DNA of 5,130 nt. Origin: Candidatus Bipolaricaulota bacterium (lineage in GTDB: Bacteria; Bipolaricaulota; Bipolaricaulia; UBA7950; UBA9294). Position numbers and translations under genes: made by a program. Below are positions 1 to 5,130 of the stretch, piece by piece (the first letter of the stretch is position 1; every line of letters begins with the position of its first letter). The notes under the pieces are model-generated. The model was not told where the DNA came from and did no database searches. It worked only from the letters and a program-made list of their open reading frames with translations. The stretch is taken from assembly GCA_023132545.1 (NCBI GenBank), contig JAGLYB010000039.1, positions 1-5,130 of the forward strand, written 5' to 3'.

Positions 1-461
1 GTCAGGGGAGCGATCTCTTTCTGGTGAGCATAGATGGCGTGAAGGATCTCCCCCTTGAGGATGGTTCGTGTCCGCAAGTTGTAGATTGGTTCCAGAAGTT
101 GCTCGATGAGTGGGGGTGCCAACATCAGTGAAAGAAACTCGTGATTCTCGCGATGAATGACGTGGCCGATGTCATGAAGCACACAGGCCAGTACGACAAC
201 GACTTCCGCATCGTCGTTGGTCAGTCCATGGTGCTGGACTGCACTTGGCACGACGCCACCCTGAACGAGCAGCCGTAAAAGTTTTAGGCCGATGTTGGTT
301 ACGATCCGAATATGAACCGGCCCATGGTCGTTGATTCCCATTCGATCGATAGCAGTGATGTTGGAGGCAGTCCACAGGGCATCCAATTCTTCTGAACAAT
401 CGATTTGCGCGACAACGTTGATCAGGTGACTATTTTTCTTTGCGGGAACGTTAAGTGACAT
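1..461 (-). CDS. HD-superfamily metal-dependent phosphohydrolase (C-terminus outside window)
   Basis: The first 153 residues are visible and the gene runs off the left edge. The HD signature is clear. Residues 44-50 read NDHGPVH and supply the first metal-ligand histidine (H50), and residues 94-100 read VLHDIGH and supply the HD doublet (H96, D97). More histidines follow at 103, 107, 141 and 146. HD proteins bind divalent metals and usually hydrolyse phosphoester or nucleotide phosphate bonds; the substrate here cannot be told. The NDHG-x-VH opening and the LHAIYAH stretch near residues 140-146 resemble a soluble HD family I recall as common in archaea. No signal peptide or membrane segment is seen. 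I chose the ATG at 461 because GAGAGG lies 6 nt upstream; a second in-frame ATG at 467 abuts that site. The start lies inside the 3' end of the preceding gene (11-bp overlap), so the two are probably translationally coupled. Family call is firm; function is open. Confidence 0.85.
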   Translation of the reverse strand, partial: MSLNVPAKKNSHLINVVAQIDCSEELDALWTASNITAIDRMGINDHGPVHIRIVTNIGLKLLRLLVQGGVVPSAVQHHGLTNDDAEVVVVLACVLHDIGHVIHRENHEFLSLMLAPPLIEQLLEPIYNLRTRTILKGEILHAIYAHQKEIAPL

Positions 462-912
462 CGACATCCTCTCTTAGGTAGATCCACCATGGTTGGACTT
501 CATCTGACAGGGGCTCGTTGTCAAGTGATGACGGTAGCTGCTTGTGTAGTGCGGTAATGTGCGTTCGTATTAGGGTCATCTCCTTTTGCAGGGCAGACGC
601 GAGGTCTGATGCTGTTGGATCTGGTTTTGTGCTGTTTAGTGGATAACGAGACGAAACCTCATAAGGCAAAGGAGCCTTTATATCCAATGTAGCTCGTATA
701 ACCTGGCTCGCTTCTGCTAGAGTTAAGCCGGTATCATGCAGTTCCTGGAATTGTTTCATCAACTCCAGCCCCGGATTGGTGAGAAAGATCTGATTGTTGG
801 GGCCTCTCCGGATATGTTCCGAAAGCAGATCCTTGATCCGTTCGATTCGATTCCGCACTTGATTATCGCTGGACAGTCCCAACGTACGGCGCAACATGCT
901 GATTGTGTGCAT
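451..912 (-). CDS. Probable winged-helix (MerR-like) DNA-binding protein
   Basis: A 153-residue protein I do not recognise by name. Residues 10-45 (TLGLSSDNQVRNRIERIKDL and on through RRG and IFLT) fit a helix-turn-helix followed by a short wing. Residues 48-75 are helical, with GLTLAEASQVI (62-72) resembling the second helical element of MerR-type winged-helix domains. After a proline-rich linker (about 80-100), residues 101-127 could form an amphipathic dimerisation helix. The tail (140-153) begins PWW and is acidic. The open frame continues upstream to 1428, but that part is antisense to conserved mutL codons. The ATG at 912, preceded by GGAGG, is the sensible start. It is divergent from mutL and overlaps the HD hydrolase gene by 11 bp. 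Its GC looks slightly lower than mutL by eye. Inference: a local transcription regulator, possibly acting on the 18-bp dyad upstream. The coding call is firmer than the domain call. Confidence 0.7.
   Translation of the reverse strand: MHTISMLRRTLGLSSDNQVRNRIERIKDLLSEHIRRGPNNQIFLTNPGLELMKQFQELHDTGLTLAEASQVIRATLDIKAPLPYEVSSRYPLNSTKPDPTASDLASALQKEMTLIRTHITALHKQLPSSLDNEPLSDEVQPWWIYLREDVDVT
468..473 (-). promoter_or_regulatory. Ribosome binding site of the HD hydrolase gene
   Basis: GAGAGG on the minus strand, 6 nt upstream of the ATG at 461. It lies inside the coding region of the upstream regulator gene and decides between the two in-frame ATGs at 467 and 461, favouring 461. Confidence 0.55.
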
Positions 913-916
913 AAGG

Positions 917-921
917 CCTCC
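917..921 (-). promoter_or_regulatory. Ribosome binding site of the winged-helix gene
   Basis: GGAGG on the minus strand, 4 nt before the ATG at 912. The next in-frame ATG (897) would be 19 nt away, so this site sets the start at 912 and argues against the much longer open frame that extends into the antisense of mutL. Confidence 0.6.
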
Positions 922-943
922 AACAAACGATAGCTCATGTGCG

Positions 944-972
944 GTGACTGTGGCAAGCTGATTGTGTATATC
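944..972 (+). promoter_or_regulatory. Candidate sigma-70-type promoter of mutL
   Basis: GTGACT (944-949, 4 of 6 matches to TTGACA), a 17-nt spacer, and TATATC (967-972, 4 of 6 matches to TATAAT). Transcription would start near 979, giving a leader of only about 20 nt before the mutL ATG at 998. The -10 box and start point overlap the 18-bp dyad. Consensus match only; moderate to low certainty. Confidence 0.35.
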
Positions 973-993
973 CGATAGATCGGATAGCCTCAG
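965..993 (-). promoter_or_regulatory. Weak candidate promoter of the winged-helix/HD gene pair
   Basis: On the minus strand, CTGAGG (993-988, 3 of 6 matches to TTGACA), a 17-nt spacer, and TATACA (970-965, 4 of 6 matches to TATAAT). The leader would be about 45 nt. The dyad would fill the spacer between -35 and -10, the arrangement used by MerR-family regulators, although their spacer is normally 19-20 nt. The -35 is poor, so this is tentative. Confidence 0.2.
969..986. promoter_or_regulatory. 18-bp perfect dyad, candidate operator
   Basis: TATCCGAT and ATCGGATA are exact inverted repeats of 8 bp separated by AG. The symmetry stops at the flanking bases (A968 against G987). The dyad sits in the divergent gap between the winged-helix gene and mutL, 11 nt before the mutL ATG, and overlaps the proposed mutL -10 box and start point. 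The form (8-2-8) is typical of a binding site for a dimeric helix-turn-helix protein. I saw no second exact copy in the window. In RNA it could instead fold as a 7-bp stem with a 4-nt loop just ahead of the mutL start codon. Confidence 0.5.
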
Positions 994-997
994 TTGT

Positions 998-2734
998 ATG
1001 CCGATCCTACGTCTTGCCAAGGCCCTAACACAGAAGATTGCCGCCGGCGAAGTTATCGATCGTCCTGCCTCTGTCGTCAAGGAGCTGGTGGAGAACGCAG
1101 TCGATGCGAGAAGTGAGAACATCGAGGTTTCCATTGTCGAGGGCGGGAAGGCTGGCATTACCATCCGCGATGACGGAACGGGCATGAGTGAAGCAGACTT
1201 ACAGCTATCGATTGAGCGGTATGCCACCAGCAAGATCGCTACTGAAGAGGATTTGTACAACATCAAGTCGCTGGGATTCCGCGGCGAGGCATTGGCCAGT
1301 GTTGCCGCTGTCTCGCGGCTCACCATCATCACAAGAGTTGATGAGGGCGAAGACGCGCATGAATTGGTGGCCGAAGAGGGCAAGCTCGTCGAGCTGAGGC
1401 CCGCTGCGCGGAGCCGAGGCACAACCATTGAAGTGCGGGATCTGTTTTACAACGTCCCGGTGCGTGCGAAGTTCCTGGGAGCGGTACGTACGGAGTTTCT
1501 TCATATCAATAGAGTGGTTCAGCGGATGGCACTCTTGCGTCCGGATATTGGATGGAAAGTGAGACATGGCGAACGGGACGTGTTCTCAGCACCGAAGGTT
1601 GAGACCCTGCTCGATCGGATCGCGCAGGTTTATGGAGCAGATGTCGCTCAAAGCATGATTCCCATCGAGATCACACGAGATGGGATCGAAGTGCATGGGT
1701 ACATCAGTCGTCCTGATCTCAAACGAGGGAATCGACGCGATCAGATGTTCGTGGTCAATGGACGAACTATCTCAGACCGGGGGCTATCATTTATTTTGTC
1801 CAGCGCTTATCGAGGCATTCTCAGACCGGGAAGCTTCCCCATTGCCCTCATCTTTGTGACTGTGCCTCTTGATGAAGTCGATGTGAATATCCATCCGCGA
1901 AAGGAAGAAGTTCGATTCGCCAACCCACGAAAGGTTCAGGACGCCGTGTCCGCTGCTCTGCAGAAGGCGCTTTCCAGCCGTGCCGTTGTGATGCCTCTTG
2001 GTGGATCAACTGGTGACGCTGGGCGAGGAGGACGATCGTCTGCTCCATCGTTTCAACCAGCGCAGCAGCGGGGAAAACGGCAATTGGGATTGGACCTGAG
2101 ACACGAGATCACATTGAGCAAGACGCTGAATGAGGCGGAGAAAGTGAGTGTTCGCGGAGACCGTCGCGTGTTGGGACAGATCCACAATACGTATCTGCTG
2201 GTCGAGACTTCGGAAGGCCTTGATATCGTGGATCAGCACATCGCTCACGAGAGGGTTCTGTATGAACGGCTTCGTAGGGAATGGCCTGCCGGCATCGTCC
2301 GTCAGATCTTCCTGCTTCCGGCCCGGATTGAGGTGGCTTTTGAGCAGAGCAGTATTCTCTCCAGCCACTTGGACGAGTTGGCGGAAATCGGACTCGTGCT
2401 CGATGAGTTCGGGGGAGGAACCTTCCTTGTTCGTGAGTTCCCGCAAGCACTGGCAGATTATCAAGCTATGCGTGGTTTTCAGGAACTGGTCGAGTCTTTG
2501 GCGGATGTCCTGGTTGCGCAAGGCGATCTCAAGGACGCGCTATACGACCGATTGCTTAGCCAACTAGCATGCAGCGCCGCTATCAAGGCAGGAGAGTCGA
2601 TCCCTCTCGTTGAGGCGCAAGAATTGGTAGAGGAACTGATGGAGATGGGAAACCCCTATACCTGTCCGCACGGACGCCCCGTCATCATCAGTTACGCCAA
2701 ACACGAATTAGACAAGCGATTCAAGCGAGTGTAA
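998..2734 (+). CDS. mutL: DNA mismatch repair protein MutL, endonuclease type
   Basis: MutL links MutS mismatch recognition to strand incision and removal. The 578-residue protein is complete, slightly shorter than the usual 600-650. The N-terminal GHKL ATPase domain shows VKELVENAVDA with E29 and N33, RDDGTGM (57-63) and LGFRGEALASVAAVSRLT (92-109). The second half of the N-terminal region ends in VDVNIHP (294-300). A polar, glycine/glutamine-rich linker spans about 335-390. The C-terminal domain carries the metal-dependent nicking motifs: DQHIAHERVLYE (412-423), ACSAAIKA (524-531), CPHGRP (556-561) and terminal FKR (575-577). QIFLLP (436-441) fits the beta-clamp-binding consensus. These motifs belong to MutL of bacteria without MutH. 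The ATG at 998 aligns with E. coli MutL, whose E29 and N33 fall at the same positions; an in-frame TTG at 962 would add 12 unconserved residues. No good Shine-Dalgarno site precedes 998. Oddity: the fourth residue of DQHA is Ile. Confidence 0.97.
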   Translation: MPILRLAKALTQKIAAGEVIDRPASVVKELVENAVDARSENIEVSIVEGGKAGITIRDDGTGMSEADLQLSIERYATSKIATEEDLYNIKSLGFRGEALASVAAVSRLTIITRVDEGEDAHELVAEEGKLVELRPAARSRGTTIEVRDLFYNVPVRAKFLGAVRTEFLHINRVVQRMALLRPDIGWKVRHGERDVFSAPKVETLLDRIAQVYGADVAQSMIPIEITRDGIEVHGYISRPDLKRGNRRDQMFVVNGRTISDRGLSFILSSAYRGILRPGSFPIALIFVTVPLDEVDVNIHPRKEEVRFANPRKVQDAVSAALQKALSSRAVVMPLGGSTGDAGRGGRSSAPSFQPAQQRGKRQLGLDLRHEITLSKTLNEAEKVSVRGDRRVLGQIHNTYLLVETSEGLDIVDQHIAHERVLYERLRREWPAGIVRQIFLLPARIEVAFEQSSILSSHLDELAEIGLVLDEFGGGTFLVREFPQALADYQAMRGFQELVESLADVLVAQGDLKDALYDRLLSQLACSAAIKAGESIPLVEAQELVEELMEMGNPYTCPHGRPVIISYAKHELDKRFKRV

Positions 2735-2771
2735 TCTGCCTCACGACGGATTCATACAGATGATGACGCAA

Positions 2772-2789
2772 CCTCGTCTGCTGACGAGG
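2772..2789. terminator. Hairpin between convergent genes, possible bidirectional terminator
   Basis: CCTCGTC (2772-2778) and GACGAGG (2783-2789) form a perfect 7-bp, GC-rich stem with a TGCT loop. It lies 37 bp after the mutL stop and 39 bp after the lipid kinase stop, the expected place for a shared terminator. Neither strand has a T-run after the stem, so it is not a canonical Rho-independent terminator. It may protect 3' ends or assist Rho-dependent ending. Confidence 0.4.
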
Positions 2790-2828
2790 CGTTATCAAAT
2801 CAGTTACGCATAGCCTCGGCAAGCGCTG

Positions 2829-3731
2829 TTATGAGGTTGTAGACGGAACCTGGACCCTCAAAGCCTGTGGCAAAGCCTTGACCGTAAACGAGTCACTGGG
2901 TAGGTGATAGGGCTCTCCGTCCACATGTGCAATCAACTTCTTGGTAGAAGAGATCGTCACTTCGCTCGTCTGTCTGTAGGTGACGTTTTTCCAATCGACA
3001 TGCTTCCCGGCACGAACCTTGGGCAAACGATAGAGCCTTTCCAGTTTGGGATAGTCTCCCAATGCGGAGATGTCGATGAGCCCGTCATTGATGTCGGCAC
3101 GAGGGGCGAGCTTGAACCCGCCACCGGCAAAGATTCCGTTGGCAACTCCCAGCGATAGGCAAGTCAATTCAAGCTGCTCTTCCGGCGTAGCTAGGGTCAC
3201 GGGGAAAGCGCGGAATCGGAAGACTTCTCGTACTGCTGCCGTGAGATAGGCGGGGGCACCTCTCAACCGCTCCATCTTAAGAACATCGCGGGCAACTTGA
3301 GCATCAAGTCCGATCCCCAATCCGTTGACAAAGCAGCGCTCGCCATCTACCTGGCCTAGGTCCATCGTTCGCGGGGCTCCGTCAAGAAGTGTATCGATAG
3401 CCTGCATCGGATCGCTGGGGATACCCAACATGCGAATGAAATCGTTCCCTGTTCCTGCTGGAATCACTGCCAGCGTCGCATCCGAACCGAGCAGTCCGTT
3501 GGCAACTTCATTGATCGTGCCATCGCCGCCCATAGCCACGATATGGGAGAATCCAGCTTCGATTCCCATCTTTGCGACATCGATGGCTTCCATGGGCTCG
3601 TTGGTGAAGTGCAGATCGTACCGGACTCTGCGTCGATCCAGTTCCACCTTAATCTTCGGGAAAAGCTCCTTGCACCGACCCTGCCCGGCAATGAGATTGA
3701 CAATCAAGAAATAGTTCGATTTGGCCACCAT
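2829..3731 (-). CDS. Diacylglycerol kinase family lipid kinase (YegS/BmrU/DgkB type)
   Basis: A 300-residue protein, the usual length for soluble bacterial lipid kinases that phosphorylate diacylglycerol or related lipids with ATP at the inner membrane face. The N-terminal nucleotide-binding domain has IVNLIAGQG (10-18), the hallmark GGDGTINEVANGL (68-80) and PAGTGNDF (91-98). The C-terminal beta-sandwich domain starts near 130 with FVNGLGIGLDAQVA (134-147). It continues with GGGFKLAPRADINDGLIDI (203-221) and HVDGEP (269-274); D216 and E273 match conserved acidic positions of the family. The first motif usually has NP; here it is N12-L13. No transmembrane segment is seen. The start is the ATG at 3731, just before the first strand. 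A GGTGGA lies 16 nt upstream, too far to be a good ribosome site. It follows the methyltransferase gene by 63 bp on the same strand and converges on mutL. Which lipid it uses cannot be read from sequence; sphingosine-like or glycerolipid substrates are both possible in this family. Confidence 0.92.
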   Translation of the reverse strand: MVAKSNYFLIVNLIAGQGRCKELFPKIKVELDRRRVRYDLHFTNEPMEAIDVAKMGIEAGFSHIVAMGGDGTINEVANGLLGSDATLAVIPAGTGNDFIRMLGIPSDPMQAIDTLLDGAPRTMDLGQVDGERCFVNGLGIGLDAQVARDVLKMERLRGAPAYLTAAVREVFRFRAFPVTLATPEEQLELTCLSLGVANGIFAGGGFKLAPRADINDGLIDISALGDYPKLERLYRLPKVRAGKHVDWKNVTYRQTSEVTISSTKKLIAHVDGEPYHLPSDSFTVKALPQALRVQVPSTTS

Positions 3732-3794
3732 AGCGGGATGCTACAGTTCCACCTAGATAGAAGTCAAATTTAGGCAACGAAAATTCTCTGCAGG

Positions 3795-4460
3795 TCATGC
3801 CTCGGGGTTCAGTGATGCATATGGCACAACGGCGTTCGAGGCGGAGAATACGACAAATGAGCCGCGGTCATGTCCGCATCCCGGAGAGTGGACCTCGGCC
3901 TCGAAATCCTCGGGTAAACCGAACAGCGTTTGCATGGTTTGTCGGATCGTGAATCCTGCATCTTCAAGAGCTTGCAGGATCTCGTTCTTCGTGCGAAGCT
4001 GCGCGTATTTGAAGAATGCATCCTTGTTGGCATGAGCATGCGTGATTCGCCCCAACTGACTATCCAATGGCAACAGACCAACGATACAGCGTCCGCCCGG
4101 CCGAAGGATGCGGAGCGCTTCGTAAAAAGCAAGATGAAGATTCCTCACGAAACAGAGGGTGGTGATGAAGAAGACGGCATCCATGCTCTTGGATTCCAGA
4201 GGCAGTGCCTCGGCACTGCCGTGGATGACTTCAATGCCTCGGCTTCGCGCCAGAGCGGCCATGGCTTTTGCCGGTTCGACTCCTAGCGTGATCCCTAATT
4301 CTGCGGCGAACCTCCCTGTCCCCACTCCAATCTCCACCCACTTCCCTGCTGGAGGAAGCAGAGTGCGAAGGGCCAGAATCTCGGAGCGAAAAGTGTTCGG
4401 GAATCGGTCGTACCAAGCGTCATATTCGCGTGCGCAGGATTCGAACGGATTCTCATTCAT
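3795..4460 (-). CDS. Class I SAM-dependent methyltransferase
   Basis: A 221-residue protein of the UbiE/Methyltransf_11 type, which transfers a methyl group from S-adenosylmethionine. Motif I is VEIGVGTGRF (42-51). The acidic residue ending strand 2 is E62 in GVEPA. GSAEALPLES (81-90) with MDAVFF (93-98) forms the motif II region, and ALRILRPGG (115-123) is motif III. The C-terminal part (190-206, with GCGHDRGSFVVFSA) is probably the substrate-binding end. The small-molecule substrate is unknown. A GTG at 4496 would also open the frame, but the ATG at 4460 is preferred: the sequence ATGAATGA overlaps the stop codon of the upstream ABC ATPase gene by 8 bp, a classic coupling arrangement, and the family fold begins soon after. 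It is cytosolic, with no signal peptide or membrane segment. The coupling suggests a functional link to the transporter, but no substrate can be named. Confidence 0.9.
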   Translation of the reverse strand: MNENPFESCAREYDAWYDRFPNTFRSEILALRTLLPPAGKWVEIGVGTGRFAAELGITLGVEPAKAMAALARSRGIEVIHGSAEALPLESKSMDAVFFITTLCFVRNLHLAFYEALRILRPGGRCIVGLLPLDSQLGRITHAHANKDAFFKYAQLRTKNEILQALEDAGFTIRQTMQTLFGLPEDFEAEVHSPGCGHDRGSFVVFSASNAVVPYASLNPEA

Positions 4461-5130
4461 GCGATGCCTGGGAGACGATGAGATCGACAAGGACACTCCG
4501 TGTGCGCAAGAACCCGGCAGACATTCGGTCGATACGATCCTCTGGCGACAGCTGGGGTTTCAGTTGGCCAAGAATCGATGCCGGGCGCTCGGACATCACC
4601 AGGATGCGGTGAGAAAGAACGACGGCCTCTTCCAGATCATGGGTCACGAAGATCACGGCGCAGGCAAGCTGCTCAATCGCTCCTGCGAGCCAATCTTGCA
4701 GACGCTGCCGGGTTACGGTGTCCAATGCTCCGAACGGCTCGTCGAGAATGAGCGTTTGAGCCCCTGCCATCACGGCGCGTAACAGAGCAACACGTTGTTG
4801 CATACCGCCGGAAAGTTCGAATGGATAGGATGATTCGAATCCCTCAAGTCCAAAGATGTGTAGCTGCACGCGGATTCTTGATCTCCGTTCCTCTCGGGCG
4901 ATTCCCTGGAGCAACATAGGGAGCTCGATGTTCTCGATCACGCGTTTCGAGGGGAACAACAGGCTCCCTTGTGGCAGATACCCGGCGCGATCGAGTGTTT
5001 GCGAGAAGGAGCCGTCATCGGCCGTTTCCAGGCCAAGCAGAATGCGAAGCAGCGTAGTTTTTCCGCAACCAGATGGTCCTAGGATGGCGAGACATTCGGC
5101 CTCGCCGAGTTTGAAACCGACATCATGGAG
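4453..5130 (-). CDS. ABC importer ATP-binding protein, NitT/TauT (nitrate/sulfonate/taurine) type, N-terminus outside window
   Basis: The last 225 residues are visible and the frame is open through the right edge. All ABC ATPase motifs after the first strands are present (numbering within the fragment): Walker A GPSGCGKTT (18-26), Q-loop YLPQ (51-54), signature LSGGMQQR (106-113), Walker B LILDEP (127-132), D-loop GALD (134-137) and H-loop VTHD (162-165). The layout, with FGALD, THDLEEAV and a short C-terminus lacking an extra regulatory domain, resembles the TauB/SsuB/NrtD group and HMP/thiamine-precursor importers. It would energise uptake through a membrane permease with a periplasmic binding protein; those genes are not in the window and would be expected further right. 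Only the first 25 or so residues should be missing. The TGA stop overlaps the start of the methyltransferase gene by 8 bp. The substrate cannot be assigned from the ATPase alone. Confidence 0.93.
   Translation of the reverse strand, partial: LHDVGFKLGEAECLAILGPSGCGKTTLLRILLGLETADDGSFSQTLDRAGYLPQGSLLFPSKRVIENIELPMLLQGIAREERRSRIRVQLHIFGLEGFESSYPFELSGGMQQRVALLRAVMAGAQTLILDEPFGALDTVTRQRLQDWLAGAIEQLACAVIFVTHDLEEAVVLSHRILVMSERPASILGQLKPQLSPEDRIDRMSAGFLRTRSVLVDLIVSQASHE

Noticed and set aside
661..681. Inverted repeat around AAAGGAGCCTTT inside the winged-helix gene
   Set aside because: Short (5 bp arms), inside coding sequence and not at any gene boundary; likely chance.
929..987. Three copies of GATAG (929, 974, 983) in the divergent gap
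   Set aside because: Five-base repeats are too short to mean much; the latter two are explained by the dyad itself.
962..997. TTG start for mutL that adds 12 residues
   Set aside because: MutL proteins conserve their start close to the first motif; with the ATG at 998 E29 and N33 fall exactly where they do in E. coli MutL. The extension would also place the dyad inside coding sequence.
913..1428. Long minus-strand upstream extension of the winged-helix gene (to a 325-residue protein)
   Set aside because: This part is antisense to highly conserved mutL codons, has a low-complexity serine/alanine-rich translation, and a good GGAGG site sits just before the ATG at 912.
2006..2521. 171-residue minus-strand open frame inside mutL
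   Set aside because: Antisense to conserved mutL motifs, no recognisable domain and no convincing ribosome site; a shadow frame.
3739..3767. Possible promoter for the lipid kinase on the minus strand (TTGACT at 3767-3762)
   Set aside because: The -35 match is good (5 of 6), but no acceptable -10 lies at 16-18 nt (best TGTAGC or GTAGCA), and the transcript would start almost at the ATG. Kept only as a note; the gene may depend on read-through from upstream.
4461..4496. GTG start for the methyltransferase that adds 12 residues
   Set aside because: The extension overlaps the ATPase gene by 44 bp and has no good ribosome site; the ATG at 4460 gives a standard overlap with the ATPase stop codon.
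4159..4782. 207-residue plus-strand open frame across the methyltransferase/ATPase junction
   Set aside because: Antisense to two genes with clear family motifs, and its translation looks like no known protein.

Overview
This is bacterial chromosomal DNA with moderately high GC (a little over half by eye). It holds five protein-coding genes, two of them cut by the window edges, and no RNA genes, mobile elements or CRISPR arrays. The gene styles and the endonuclease-type MutL (no sign of the enterobacterial MutH/Dam pathway) point to a non-gammaproteobacterial Gram-negative. My impression from the proteins is Nitrospira or a relative, but that is a weak inference.

Left part (1-997): two overlapping minus-strand genes. 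The first encodes a small protein with a probable winged-helix/MerR-like N-terminal domain (451-912). The second encodes an HD-superfamily metal-dependent phosphohydrolase (starts at 461, runs off the left edge). They are transcribed away from mutL. The 85-bp gap between the two divergent start codons contains a perfect 18-bp dyad (969-986), which overlaps a plausible mutL -10 box. It is the best candidate operator in the window.

Middle (998-2734): a complete mutL on the plus strand, 578 residues. It has an intact GHKL ATPase domain and a C-terminal endonuclease domain with a DQHI variant of the DQHA metal-binding motif. A short 94-bp gap with a 7-bp hairpin separates it from a convergent minus-strand gene.

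Right part (2829-5130): three minus-strand genes. In transcription order they are an ATP-binding subunit of an ABC importer of the nitrate/sulfonate/taurine type (5' end outside the window), a class I SAM-dependent methyltransferase that overlaps it by 8 bp, and a diacylglycerol-kinase-family lipid kinase 63 bp further on. The first two are almost certainly co-transcribed. The lipid kinase may be in the same operon.

Nothing here is clearly a new defence or mobile system. The most interesting feature is the possible control of mutL by the divergent regulator/HD-hydrolase pair through the dyad. That is an inference from layout and sequence, with no direct evidence.
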